This document shows, in pieces, positions 9,636 through 22,588 of a stretch of DNA of 64,000 bases. Both the position numbers and the translations under genes were made by a program. The notes under the pieces are model-generated. The model was not told the DNA's origin. It saw only the letters and a list, made by a program, of their open reading frames with translations, and searched no databases. Within the stretch, counting starts at the first letter, position 1, and the number at the start of each line of letters is the position of its first letter. Source of the DNA: Kribbella pratensis (GTDB taxonomy: Bacteria > Actinomycetota > Actinomycetes > Propionibacteriales > Kribbellaceae); contig NZ_SODP01000001.1 in the NCBI RefSeq assembly GCF_004365355.1, positions 372,001 through 436,000 on the forward strand, given 5' to 3'.

Positions 9636-11471
9636 ATGAAGCCTGTCGCCGATTCCGGCCAGCTTGCTCTCCTGAGCAACCGCAAGGACACGATGGCCCA
9701 GATGTTCCTGGAGCGCGTGGAGGCGACTCCTGCGCGGGAGGCGTTCCGGTTCCCGCGGGGGGAGCAATGGACGTCGGTGACCTGGCGCGAGACCGAGGAG
9801 CTGACTCGCCGGCGCGCGGCCGGGCTGATCGCGCTCGGCGTCGAGCCGGAGCAGCGGGTCGCGATCGCCTCCAGCACCCGGATCGAGTGGATCGAGTGCT
9901 ACCTGGCCGCCGTACTCGCGGCTGCCGCGACCACCACGATCTACCCGACGACGATCTCGTCCGACGTGGCTTTCATCGTGGCCGATGCCGACGTACAACT
10001 CGTGTTCGCCGAGGACGCGGGCCAGGTCGACAAGCTCCGCGAGCACCGGACGGAGACGCCGTCGCTGCGCAAGGTCGTCCTGATCGACGGTACGCCGGTG
10101 GAGAGCGACGGCGACTGGGTCATCTCCCTGGGGGACCTCGACGCGCTCGGCGACGAGTACCTCGCTGAGCACCCGTCCGCGGTCGACGAGCGGATCGCGG
10201 CGATCAAGCCGGACGATCTGTGCACACTGATCTACACCTCAGGTACGACGGGCCGGCCGAAGGGCGTGCGGTTGCCGCACTCGGCGTGGACGTACGAAGG
10301 CGTCGCGGTCGAGGGGATGCGGGTGCTGTCGCCGGACGACCTGCAGTTCCTCTGGCTGCCGCTGTCGCACGTGTTCGGGCAGGTGCTGCTCGCCGTACAG
10401 TGCCAGATCGGGTTCGCGACCGCGGTGGACGGCCGGATCGACAAGATCGTCGACAACGCGGCCGTTGTCCAACCGACGTTCATGGCGGCGGCGCCGCGGA
10501 TCTTTGAGAAGGCGCACGCGCGGATCCGGACGATGATCCAGTCCGAGGGAGGCGCGCGGGCGCGGATGTTCGACTGGGCGTTCGGGGTGGGGGCCAAGGT
10601 CTCCGCATTGCGGCAGGCGGGGCGGGAGCCTTCGGGTGTGCTCGCGGCGCAGTTCGCGGTCGCGGATCGGTTGGTGCTGTCGAAGATCCGGGCGCGCTTC
10701 GGCGGGCGGATCCGGTTCTTCGTGTCGGGTTCGGCGGCGTTGGACAAGACGCTGGCCGAGTGGTTCCACGCGGCCGGGTTGCTGATCCTCGAGGGGTACG
10801 GGCTGTCCGAGACGTCGGCGGGCTCGACGTTGAACCGGCCCTCGCAGTACCGGCTCGGGAGCGTCGGGCCGGCGTTCCCGGGGACGCAGTTCAAGATCGC
10901 CGAGGACGGGGAGATCCTGATCAAGGGCGACGGCGTGATGAGCGGGTACCACAACCAGCCCGCGCAGACGGCCGAAGTACTGGACGTCGACGGGTGGTTC
11001 CACACCGGGGACATCGGCCACTTCGAGGACGAGTTCCTGTTCATCACCGACCGCAAGAAGGATCTGTTCAAGACGTCGGGCGGGAAGTACGTCGCGCCGC
11101 AGGTGATCGAGGGCCGCTTCAAGACGATCTGCCCGTATGCGAGCCAGTTCATCGTCCACGGGAACAAGCGGAACTTCGTCTCCGCGCTGGTGACGCTGGA
11201 CCCCGACGCCGTCGAGGGCTGGGCTGCGGCGAACGGCATGGGCGGGAAGCCGTACGCCGAGATCGTGACGTCCGACGCGGCGCAGGCGATGGTCCAGGGC
11301 TACGTCGACGAACTCAACGCGACTCTCAACCGCTGGGAGACGATCAAGAAGTTCACGATCCTCGACCGGGACCTGACGGTCGAGTCCGGCGAGATGACAC
11401 CGAGCCTCAAACTCAAACGCAAGTACGTCGAAACCGAGTACGCCGACGTTCTCGACAAGATGTACGAGTAG
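9636..11471 (+). CDS. Long-chain fatty acid--CoA ligase (FadD15-like), AMP-forming
   Basis: A 611-residue adenylate-forming enzyme. The AMP/ATP P-loop LIYTSGTTGRPKG is at 198-210, the central YGLSETSAG motif lies near 387-395, the hinge and Asp motif GWFHTGDIG near 450, and the C-terminal catalytic lysine in the PSLKLKRK stretch close to the end. It activates long-chain fatty acids as acyl-CoA for lipid synthesis or beta-oxidation. The length and C-terminal sequence match the FadD15 type common in actinobacteria. GGAGG lies 6 bases before the ATG. It stands alone: asd is 177 bases upstream and the next gene is convergent. Confidence 0.93.
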   Translation: MKPVADSGQLALLSNRKDTMAQMFLERVEATPAREAFRFPRGEQWTSVTWRETEELTRRRAAGLIALGVEPEQRVAIASSTRIEWIECYLAAVLAAAATTTIYPTTISSDVAFIVADADVQLVFAEDAGQVDKLREHRTETPSLRKVVLIDGTPVESDGDWVISLGDLDALGDEYLAEHPSAVDERIAAIKPDDLCTLIYTSGTTGRPKGVRLPHSAWTYEGVAVEGMRVLSPDDLQFLWLPLSHVFGQVLLAVQCQIGFATAVDGRIDKIVDNAAVVQPTFMAAAPRIFEKAHARIRTMIQSEGGARARMFDWAFGVGAKVSALRQAGREPSGVLAAQFAVADRLVLSKIRARFGGRIRFFVSGSAALDKTLAEWFHAAGLLILEGYGLSETSAGSTLNRPSQYRLGSVGPAFPGTQFKIAEDGEILIKGDGVMSGYHNQPAQTAEVLDVDGWFHTGDIGHFEDEFLFITDRKKDLFKTSGGKYVAPQVIEGRFKTICPYASQFIVHGNKRNFVSALVTLDPDAVEGWAAANGMGGKPYAEIVTSDAAQAMVQGYVDELNATLNRWETIKKFTILDRDLTVESGEMTPSLKLKRKYVETEYADVLDKMYE

Positions 11472-11493
11472 CCGTCTGCGACTGCAGAGGGCG

Positions 11494-12174
11494 TCACCTG
11501 TGCTGCAAGCGGACCTCGCCGAAGGCGGGAGTATCGAGGCGAACGGTGATGGCTGCGACGCGGAGAGATGGTTGCAATGACCGCCAGACGAGGTCGGTGA
11601 GGTCGGACCAAGTGAAGGGGACGGCGACCACCTGCGGATGGCCGTTGGTCACGATCTGGGCCGCGGAGCCGGAGTAGGTGGTTGTGGTGACTGCCGTAGC
11701 GGTGGCGACCTGGGATGTGTAGAGGGACGGGTGCTGGGTCAGCTCGGGTGCGCCGTCGTACGCCCGCGCCGAGCCGACCACTACCTCGTTGAGTTCAAAG
11801 CCGGTGATTGTCGCCGCGGCGGTGATGCGTGGCGTGCGGATGGGTGGGTCGGGCTCGTAGGTCAGGTGGCGGAGAGCGAGTTGCAGATCGGGTTGCTGGG
11901 GGCGGAGCGCGGTGAGGTCGCTGACCTGGGTGCCGTTGCCGACTATGACCCAGTGGTCGCCGCGGGTGGCGGCGGTGTAGTGGCGTAGGTCGTCGGTCGG
12001 GCCGCCCGAGGTGTCGCGGACGACGATCTCCCGCTCGTGGACGACGAGCTCACGCGACTGCGATGCGGGTGAGCGGCCGGTCAGCCAGTAGGTGAAGAAC
12101 GGTACGCCGTCGGCGTCGCGGCCGATCGCGAGCCCGCGGCCGGGGTACTCGACTGATTCTCCGAGTGAGCGCAC
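11494..12174 (-). CDS. IMP cyclohydrolase-like protein (PurO fold)
   Basis: A 226-residue protein resembling the archaeal-type PurO IMP cyclohydrolase family. Visible family features are YPGRGLAIGRD (10-20), TYWLTGRSPASQSR (near 28-41), GNGTQ (near 79-83) and the TPRI motif (near 112-115). PurO closes FAICAR to IMP. Most bacteria use the PurH cyclohydrolase domain instead, so this may be a paralogue with another cyclic-amide substrate. The start is a GTG 3 bases after the stop of the alpha/beta hydrolase gene, so the two are probably co-transcribed. I am fairly sure of the fold, not of the reaction. Confidence 0.65.
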   Translation of the reverse strand: MRSLGESVEYPGRGLAIGRDADGVPFFTYWLTGRSPASQSRELVVHEREIVVRDTSGGPTDDLRHYTAATRGDHWVIVGNGTQVSDLTALRPQQPDLQLALRHLTYEPDPPIRTPRITAAATITGFELNEVVVGSARAYDGAPELTQHPSLYTSQVATATAVTTTTYSGSAAQIVTNGHPQVVAVPFTWSDLTDLVWRSLQPSLRVAAITVRLDTPAFGEVRLQHR

Positions 12175-12177
12175 GCC

Positions 12178-13053
12178 TCAGCGCCCCAGGAACTTGCGGA
12201 TCGACTCGACGTACTTCGTCGGTTCCTCGTCATGGATCGAGTGGGCCGAGCGATCGAAGATCTCGAGGGTGGACTGCGGGAGGCGGGTGGCGAGGTCGCG
12301 GGGGAGGTCGAAGCCGACGTGGCGGTCCCACAGCGCGGCGAGGATAAGGGTGGGTACTTCGATGCCGGCCAGATCGTCGGCCAGGTCCGCGCGCTCGGTG
12401 CCCACCAGGGCCATTGCCATCTCCGGATTGGATTCCGGGGCGTCGGGGTCGTCGGCGGGGATGTTGGCCGGGTCGTAGTAGAAGAAGTCGGCCGCGTTCT
12501 CGCTCTGGGCGATGGCGCCGATGGCGGCGAAAGTGCGCTCGATCGGGTCGGTGAGAGGCTCGAGTTGATCGCGAAGAGCAGTGCGCTCGTCCGGGGTGAG
12601 GATCGGGTCGACCGCGGCCGGGCGCATCGTCCACAGGCCGGGGTGGAGCGGGTCGACGATCGGGGGAGCGTGCAGGATCAGCCCATCCACATGATTGCTG
12701 TGGGCAACGGCGTACTCCGCGGCCAGCAGGCAGCCGAACGAGGCGCCCCACGGCACGATCCGCTCGACGCCCAGCGCCGTACGCAGGTCGTCCAGGTCGG
12801 CGACCAGCTGCGCCATCGTGTACGTGCTCGGGTCCGACGGACGCGCCGTTCGCCCACACCCGCGCTGGTCGTAGAAGACGACCGGCGCGAACTCCGCGAC
12901 CGCGCCACCGACGGAGCGTTCGATCGAGTACGAGCTCTCGCCCGGCCCGCCGTGCACCAAGACCAGCGGTACTCCGTCATGCGAACCGCCCGCGACCCGG
13001 ACCCAGTGATCGACCCCACCTGCGGAGATCGTCCGCACTCCGTCACTCAACAT
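12178..13053 (-). CDS. Alpha/beta hydrolase, proline iminopeptidase-like
   Basis: A 291-residue alpha/beta hydrolase. HGGPG (34-38) forms the oxyanion region typical of proline iminopeptidases, DQRGCGRT follows at 62-69, and the nucleophile elbow GASFG places the catalytic serine at 105. The acid and histidine are expected near residues 240-270 (RSAHSIHDEE). There is no signal peptide, so it is cytosolic. It is the upstream member of a two-gene unit with the PurO-like gene. Either an aminopeptidase or another small-substrate esterase is possible. Confidence 0.85.
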   Translation of the reverse strand: MLSDGVRTISAGGVDHWVRVAGGSHDGVPLVLVHGGPGESSYSIERSVGGAVAEFAPVVFYDQRGCGRTARPSDPSTYTMAQLVADLDDLRTALGVERIVPWGASFGCLLAAEYAVAHSNHVDGLILHAPPIVDPLHPGLWTMRPAAVDPILTPDERTALRDQLEPLTDPIERTFAAIGAIAQSENAADFFYYDPANIPADDPDAPESNPEMAMALVGTERADLADDLAGIEVPTLILAALWDRHVGFDLPRDLATRLPQSTLEIFDRSAHSIHDEEPTKYVESIRKFLGR

Positions 13054-13070
13054 GGGTGCGAGGATACGGC

Positions 13071-13412
13071 TCAGCGGTTCAGATACGCGAGGACGGCCAG
13101 AACGCGACGGTTTCGTCGTCGGACGCGGGCAGGTCGAGCTTGGCGAAGATCGCGGCGATGTGTTTGGTGACGGCGCTGATGGACAGCGTGAGTTGTTGCC
13201 CGATCGCGGAGCTTGGCGACGAGCTGCGGATCCATCGCGGTACCGCCGGCGGCCACCGACCGTACCGCCTCGACGAACTGTTCGGTGTTGAACACCCTGT
13301 CCTTCAGCAGATAACCGACCGAACCATTGCCATCAGCAAGAAGTTCGCGCGCATAGAGCTGCTCGACGTCCTGCGACTGCCCAACCACCCTGCACTTATC
13401 CCCACCCAGCAT
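13071..13412 (-). pseudogene. Broken LuxR/NarL-type response regulator
   Basis: The minus strand encodes the second half of a receiver domain (ARELLADGNGSVGYLLKDRV, then FVEAVRSVAAGGTAMDPQLV) with no start of the receiver before it. After VAKL the HTH continues in another frame (LTLSISAVTKHIAAIFAKLD). The last 13 residues (NRRVLAVLAYLNR) return to the first frame. The phosphoacceptor half of the receiver and about half of the HTH are missing, and two frame changes are needed. It cannot make a working regulator. No partner kinase is present, so it is probably a decaying relic. Confidence 0.8.
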
Positions 13413-13426
13413 CGCAATCCCGTGGG

Positions 13427-13861
13427 TCAGTGCGGAGTCTGTTCGAGGAGTTGCTTCAGTGCGGCGAGGTTTGCGGCGACCGCTGATTTGATGCGGCCGG
13501 CGGCGATCGGGGCCAAGAGCTTTGACGGACCCGATGGCTGGAGGTTGACCGTGTTGGTGAGGATCACACCACCGTCGACCGCTTCGAGGGTGTAGGTGAG
13601 GACGGCCGGGAGGGAGCTGAGCGTGCCCGAGACGGTCAGTTTTTGGTCAGGGACGAGCTCGGTGATTTCCAGGGATTCCTCGCTGTGCACAGGGATCGTG
13701 CGGGTCTGCAGGTAGCGGGTGCCCACGCCGGGTGGTCCGGGGGTGAGCTGCCGGGTTTCGGATAGCGCGTAGTTCCACCGCGGGAGGTTCTCGAGGTTCG
13801 CCAGGTAGGCGAAGACCGTGGCCGGCGGGCGCTCGATGGTGATCGTGTTGGTGAATTTCAT
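13427..13861 (-). CDS. SRPBCC family protein (START-like lipid/ligand-binding fold)
   Basis: A 144-residue protein with the pattern of the SRPBCC/polyketide-cyclase superfamily: it starts with IERPPATVFAYLANLENLPRW (residues 9-29), has a central beta-sheet region and ends with a long amphipathic helix. These proteins bind hydrophobic ligands in a deep cavity, and some are enzymes. The start overlaps the lactonase-like gene by four bases (ATGA at 13858-13861), so the two are coupled. No ligand can be proposed. Confidence 0.82.
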   Translation of the reverse strand: MKFTNTITIERPPATVFAYLANLENLPRWNYALSETRQLTPGPPGVGTRYLQTRTIPVHSEESLEITELVPDQKLTVSGTLSSLPAVLTYTLEAVDGGVILTNTVNLQPSGPSKLLAPIAAGRIKSAVAANLAALKQLLEQTPH

Positions 13862-14754
13862 TGCGGCCGCCGTGAGCTGTCGACGAGGCGCTGAGCCGCG
13901 GTCGGATCGTGGGCGGGGAGAACGACCAGGCCCGGCAGGTGGTCGGCGAGGGTCAGGACCTTGTCGGTGGTCCGTGCGAGTTCGCCGCGGTCGCCGACTC
14001 CGGGTAGCTGGCGGCGTTCGAGCAGCCCGGCCTCGTACGTCAGGTCGCCAACCATCAGCAGTGGCGGCAGCTCGCGCCGGCGTACGAGCATCGAGATCGA
14101 CCCAGGCGTGTGACCGGGCGTCGGGAACAGGAGGATCGATCCGTCACCCATGACGTCGTACGCTCGAGGAAACGGCGTCAGGTCGACGTCGGTGGTGAAG
14201 TCGATGTGCTTCCAGCGCGCCCCCGGTACGTCGATGTGCGACCGGAGGAAGCCGCGCGCCTCGGGGGAGAAGCCGGACAGCTGGTCCCATTCCGCTCGGG
14301 TGATCAGCAGTTCGCTGCCGCCGAGGTGGGGGATCCCGCCGATGTGGTCCTGGTGCAGGTGCGAGATGACTGCCTTGTCGACGTCGGCGGTCGAGTACCC
14401 GAGGGTGCCCAGTTGCGCGTCGAGTGTTTCCTGCTCGGCAATGTGGAACTTGGCCAACCGGTCGTACACGACCCCATTGAACCCGCCCGGGAAGTACGAC
14501 GGATCGGTCACCGAGGCGCGGTCCTGACCGGTGTCGAACAACACCAGTCCGTTCGCGTGCTCGATGACGTACACGTTGATCGGGCGGGGCGGCAGCCAGC
14601 GGCGGGACGTGAGCAGCCACCAGTACAACGGCTTCCGCGAGCCGTAGGCGTGTTCGGGGTGGATCTCGACGCTGCCGGTGCTGATCACCGATACCGCCCG
14701 GACCGGGTCACCGGTGCCGGTGCGCGCCGGCAATCTGGTCGCTTCCGTGGACAC
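13858..14754 (-). CDS. Metallo-beta-lactamase fold hydrolase, N-acyl homoserine lactonase-like
   Basis: A 298-residue metallo-hydrolase. The zinc-binding motif HLHQDHIGG gives His132, His134, Asp136 and His137. Further ligands are expected in the PTPGHTPGS block (near 211-219), at the aspartate in MVGDLTYE (near 235) and at the late histidine in PAHDP. The layout resembles AiiA/AttM-type lactonases that open acyl-homoserine-lactone rings, although many relatives hydrolyse other lactones. There is no signal peptide. It is the first gene of a pair with the SRPBCC protein; a Crp/Fnr regulator lies 104 bases upstream on the same strand. Confidence 0.82.
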   Translation of the reverse strand: MSTEATRLPARTGTGDPVRAVSVISTGSVEIHPEHAYGSRKPLYWWLLTSRRWLPPRPINVYVIEHANGLVLFDTGQDRASVTDPSYFPGGFNGVVYDRLAKFHIAEQETLDAQLGTLGYSTADVDKAVISHLHQDHIGGIPHLGGSELLITRAEWDQLSGFSPEARGFLRSHIDVPGARWKHIDFTTDVDLTPFPRAYDVMGDGSILLFPTPGHTPGSISMLVRRRELPPLLMVGDLTYEAGLLERRQLPGVGDRGELARTTDKVLTLADHLPGLVVLPAHDPTAAQRLVDSSRRPQ

Positions 14755-14768
14755 TTGAACTCCCTTCG

Positions 14769-14789
14769 GGCCCCGACGGATTCGGGGCC
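14769..14789. terminator. Small GC-rich hairpin between the Crp-like gene and the lactonase gene
   Basis: A perfect 8-base stem, GGCCCCGA and TCGGGGCC, with a 5-base loop, in the 104-base gap. It could end the upstream minus-strand transcript or lie in the leader of the lactonase gene. There is no U-run on either strand. Confidence 0.4.
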
Positions 14790-14858
14790 GAGGGCATCAG
14801 TCTTCGGGAGAGCCGCGGCCGCGTCTGTGACTTTTGTAGTGCGCGGGCGTAACCGAGG

Positions 14859-15545
14859 TCACGCGTCGTCGGGGTTCCAGGTCTGGTCGTGGAGACCGGT
14901 CGGATCGAGGATGTGGACCTTGTCGGCCGACGTGGCAACCAGCCCGGCCAGCCGGAACTCCCGCAGTACGCGCGCCACCACCTCGCGGACCGAACCGACG
15001 GAATCCGCGAGGTCCTGCTGGGACACTCGGGCGACGAGCTCGCCGCGTGGACCCTGCTGGGTCGACGCGAGGTCGAGCAGGTGAGAGGCGACCCGCTGTC
15101 GCACCGTGCCGAAGGCGTTCACCGCGGTCTGCTGCAGGTTCTCGTACAGCCGCCGGCTGAGCTCCTCCGCCAGCGCCCACCCGACCCGGCTGTCGGCACG
15201 CGCCGCAGTCGTCAGCAGCCCCGCGTCGATCCGGAAGATGGTGCACTCGGCCAGCGTCTGTACGCCGACGTCGGCCGGACCCGCGACAAGTACGGCGATC
15301 CCGAGTACGTCGCGAGCCCGCGCGTACCGGACTGTCACCTGGCGCCCTTCCGGCGAGGACATGTAAACGCGCAGCAACCCCCGAACAACCAGCACTGCGC
15401 GCGGCGTGGACCGCTCCCGGTACAGCGTGCTGCCGGCCGGGTAATCGATCCGATCACCCGTCGCCAGCAACCGCTCGATCAGCTCAGCCGGCAATCCTCC
15501 GAGGAAGCTGCCGGCCAGAGCCGCCGCCACGTCCCCATCAGCCAT
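14859..15545 (-). CDS. Crp/Fnr family transcriptional regulator
   Basis: A 228-residue protein with an N-terminal cyclic-nucleotide-binding-like beta-roll (residues about 10-120, including YPAGSTLYRERSTPRAVLVV) and a C-terminal winged helix (about 150-215, HTH QQDLADSVGSVREVVARVLR). No cysteine cluster for an iron-sulfur centre is visible at the N-terminus, so it is not a classical oxygen-sensing FNR. The effector is unknown. The ATG at 15545 is preferred; an in-frame GTG at 15569 would add 8 residues. It probably controls the lactonase/SRPBCC pair immediately downstream. Confidence 0.85.
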   Translation of the reverse strand: MADGDVAAALAGSFLGGLPAELIERLLATGDRIDYPAGSTLYRERSTPRAVLVVRGLLRVYMSSPEGRQVTVRYARARDVLGIAVLVAGPADVGVQTLAECTIFRIDAGLLTTAARADSRVGWALAEELSRRLYENLQQTAVNAFGTVRQRVASHLLDLASTQQGPRGELVARVSQQDLADSVGSVREVVARVLREFRLAGLVATSADKVHILDPTGLHDQTWNPDDA

Positions 15546-15577
15546 CCCCCAAGCATGGGGCACCGGCACCGGCGAAG

Positions 15578-18891
<3,314 letters not shown>

Positions 18892-18957
18892 ATTGATCAG
18901 AAGCGATCACAGCAGGCCGTTGACGACTGTTGTGAGCAGACCCCTCGAAGGATGTCC

Positions 18958-19754
18958 TCAGTGGCCGAGTTCGGCCAATCGGCGCTCCGGTGCGGGAGAC
19001 GCCTCGGCGAGCAGCTGCGTGTACTCGTGCTGCGGGTTCAGGATCACGTCGTCGGCCGACCCGTGCTCGACCACTGCGCCGTGGTACAGAACCATGATCT
19101 CGTCGCTGAAATGGCGTGCGGTCGCGAGGTCGTGGGTGATGTAGAGAACCCCGAGGTTCTCCTCCCGCTGCAGGGCGGCCAGCAGGTTGAGCACGCCGAG
19201 CCGGATCGACACGTCGAGCATCGACACCGGCTCGTCGGCGACCAGGATCGCCGGCTCCGGTGCGAGCGCCCGTGCGATCGCCACTCGTTGCCGTTGGCCA
19301 CCAGATAGTTCGTGCGGCTTCCGGCCGACGTAGTCCTCGTCCAGCCGAACCCGCCGCAGCAGCTCCAGTACGCGCTCGTCCACCTGCTCACGGGTGAAGT
19401 CCGGATGGTGCAGTGTCACCGGCCGGGCCAGATGATGGCCGATCGTGTGGTAGGGATTCAGCGACCCGAACGGGTCCTGGAAGACCATCTGCACAGCCTT
19501 CCGGTACGCCGCCGCGCGCGCACCGCGATACTGCATCGGCTCGCCGTCGACGAGGATCGATCCGGACGTCGGCCGTTCGAGCTGCATCAGCAGCTTGGCG
19601 ATCGTCGACTTGCCCGAGCCGGACTGACCGACGAGCGCGATCGTGCGCCCCGGCGTCAGCTCGAAGCTGACGTTGTCGACCGCTCGCAATCGCGTCGTCC
19701 GCAGGCCTTCGCGGAGCCGGTACTCCTTCACCATCTCGCGCATTTCGAGGACAC

Positions 19755-19758
<4 letters not shown>
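18958..19758 (-). CDS. ABC transporter ATP-binding protein (OppF/DppF type)
   Basis: A 266-residue ABC ATPase with Walker A GQSGSGKST (near 43-51), signature LSGGQRQRVAIARAL, Walker B AILVADEPVSMLDV and the switch histidine in YITHDL. It is the second ATPase of a peptide/nickel-type importer and works as a heterodimer with the product of 19755-20657 at the inner face of the membrane. Its start overlaps that gene by ATGA. Usual OppF proteins have a C-terminal dicluster region with cysteines; this short form lacks it. Confidence 0.92.
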
Positions 19759-20653
<895 letters not shown>

Positions 20654-20657
<4 letters not shown>

Positions 20658-21574
20658 GACTTCACGCTCCACTTGTTGCGCTCGGCGCGCGTCTGCGAGC
20701 GCAGCTTCGGGTTGATGATCTCGTCGATCGAGAAGTTGATCAGCGACAAGGCCGCGCCGAAGAGCGCGATCGCCAGACCGGGTGGCGCGAACCACCACCA
20801 GGCGCCGAGCCGGAGCGCGAGCCCGTTCTGCGCGTAGAACAGCATCGTGCCCCACGTGAACGATCCCGATGCGCCCAGGCCGAGGAACGACAGCCCGGCC
20901 TCCCCGAGGATCGCGAAGATCACCGCGAACACCACCTGCGACGCGAGCAGCGGGATCAGGTTCGGCAGGATCTCGACGAACAGGATCCGCCAGCGTTTCT
21001 CACCGCTGATCCGGGCGGCGAGCACGTAGTCCCGGCTGCGCACGCTCAGGGTGAAGCCGCGCAGGACGCGCGCCGACCCGGCCCAACTGGTGATCGCGAG
21101 GACCGCGGCCACCAGCCAGATGGACTTGTTCGGCACGTAGCTGGAGATCAGGATCACCAGCGGCAGGCCGGGAATGACGAGCATGATGTTGGTGAACAGC
21201 GAGAACGCCTCGTCCGCCCAGCCGCCGACGAACGCCCCGACGATGCCGAAGAACGACGACAGCAGCAAGGTGAGCGCGCCGACCACGACGCCGATGATCA
21301 GCGATCCGCGGGTCGCGTAGGCGAGCTGGGCGAAGACGTCCTGACCGGTCTGCGTGGTGCCGAGCAGGAAGCCGTTGCCGGGGCCGGTCAGTCCCAGGTC
21401 CCGGACGGTCGACGGATTGCCGACGAGCAGCGGGCCGACGACACCGAACACGACGATGATGCCGGCGATGCCGAGGCCGACGGCCAGCTTGAGCGTCATC
21501 GGCGGCAGCCGGCGCCGGGCCGGCGCCGCTTGCGAGGTCGCCGCCTGCGCCGCCCCTTCAGTGGTGATGGCCAA
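20654..21574 (-). CDS. ABC transporter permease (DppC/OppC type)
   Basis: A 306-residue integral membrane protein. An N-terminal cytosolic tail and first helix (near 30-52) are followed by the LLGTTQTGQDVF block typical of DppC proteins and by the BPD permease core (five helices) with the EAA loop (near 175-205, VLAARISGEKRWRILFVEI), which contacts the ATPases. It pairs with the permease at 21590-22579. Only 15 bases separate it from that gene, in the same operon. Confidence 0.92.
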
Positions 21575-21589
21575 ATCAGTTCACCCCGT

Positions 21590-22579
21590 TCAGGATCGCG
21601 CGCGGGTGCGCGGGTCGATGACGCCGTACAGCAGATCGACGAGCAGGTTGGCTCCGAGGACCGCGAGCGTGATGATCAGGAAGACGCCTTGCATCAGCGC
21701 GTAGTCGTTGTTGCCGACGGCAAGCAACAGGGCGGAGCCGATCCCGGGGTAGGTGAACACCGCCTCGGTGACGATCGAACCGGCGACCACGAAGCCGAGC
21801 GAGATCGCGAACCCGGAGATCGACGGCAGGATCGCGTTGCGGGCCACGTAGCGCGAACGGATCCGGCGTGGCGTGAGTCCTTTCGCCTCGGCGGTGACGA
21901 CGAAGTCCTCGGACAGGGTCGAGACCATCATGTTGCGCATCCCGAGCATCCAGCCGCCGATCGACGAGATGACGATGGTCAGCGCCGGGAGCGCGCCGTG
22001 GTACACGACCGACTGCGCGAACGGCAGGTTCCACCCCGGCGTCACGGAGTACACGTCGTACCCGCCGTTGAGGGGGAAGACCGGCCACGTGCTGCCGAGC
22101 AGGAACAGCAGCAGCAACGCCAGCCAGAAGTACGGCACCGACTGCAGCATCGTGGTGACGGGGATCAGGTTGTCGATCCACGATCCGCGGCGCCAGCCGG
22201 CGGCCCGGCCGAGCAGGATGCCGACGGCGAACGAGATCACCGTCGCCAGCCCGATCAGGCCGACGGTCCAGGGCAGCGTCTGGCCGATGACCTGGGAAAC
22301 CGGCTCCGGGAAGTACGCGATCGAGGTCCCGAGGTTCCCGGACACGAGCTGGTGCAAGTACGTCCAGTACTGCGCCCACAGGGACGAGTGCGTGTCCGTC
22401 CCGAGCAGCGCCTCGATGGCCGCCCGGGTCGTCGGGGTGACCGGACCTTTCGTCGCCAGCTTGGACAGCATGAGGTCGACCGGGTTCCCCGGCATCAGCC
22501 GGGGAATCAGGAAGTTCAGCGTCAGTGCTGCCCAGAGGGCGGCGACGTAGAAGACGAGCTTTCGCAGCAGATAGCGCAC
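21590..22579 (-). CDS. ABC transporter permease (DppB/OppB type)
   Basis: A 329-residue membrane protein starting with the typical MRYLLRKLVFYVAALWAALT, then NFLIPRLMPGNPVD, and later the EAA-type loop TAEAKGLTPRRIRSRYVARN (near 232-251). Six membrane spans are expected. It forms the translocation channel with the DppC-type permease. The binding-protein gene is 9 bases upstream. Confidence 0.92.
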   Translation of the reverse strand: MRYLLRKLVFYVAALWAALTLNFLIPRLMPGNPVDLMLSKLATKGPVTPTTRAAIEALLGTDTHSSLWAQYWTYLHQLVSGNLGTSIAYFPEPVSQVIGQTLPWTVGLIGLATVISFAVGILLGRAAGWRRGSWIDNLIPVTTMLQSVPYFWLALLLLFLLGSTWPVFPLNGGYDVYSVTPGWNLPFAQSVVYHGALPALTIVISSIGGWMLGMRNMMVSTLSEDFVVTAEAKGLTPRRIRSRYVARNAILPSISGFAISLGFVVAGSIVTEAVFTYPGIGSALLLAVGNNDYALMQGVFLIITLAVLGANLLVDLLYGVIDPRTRARS

Positions 22580-22588
22580 AGTCGGCCG

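Noticed and set aside
18892-18957. TGATC-N6-GATCA near the hemW stop as a terminator
   Set aside because: The 5-bp stem is AT-rich and too weak to support a call.
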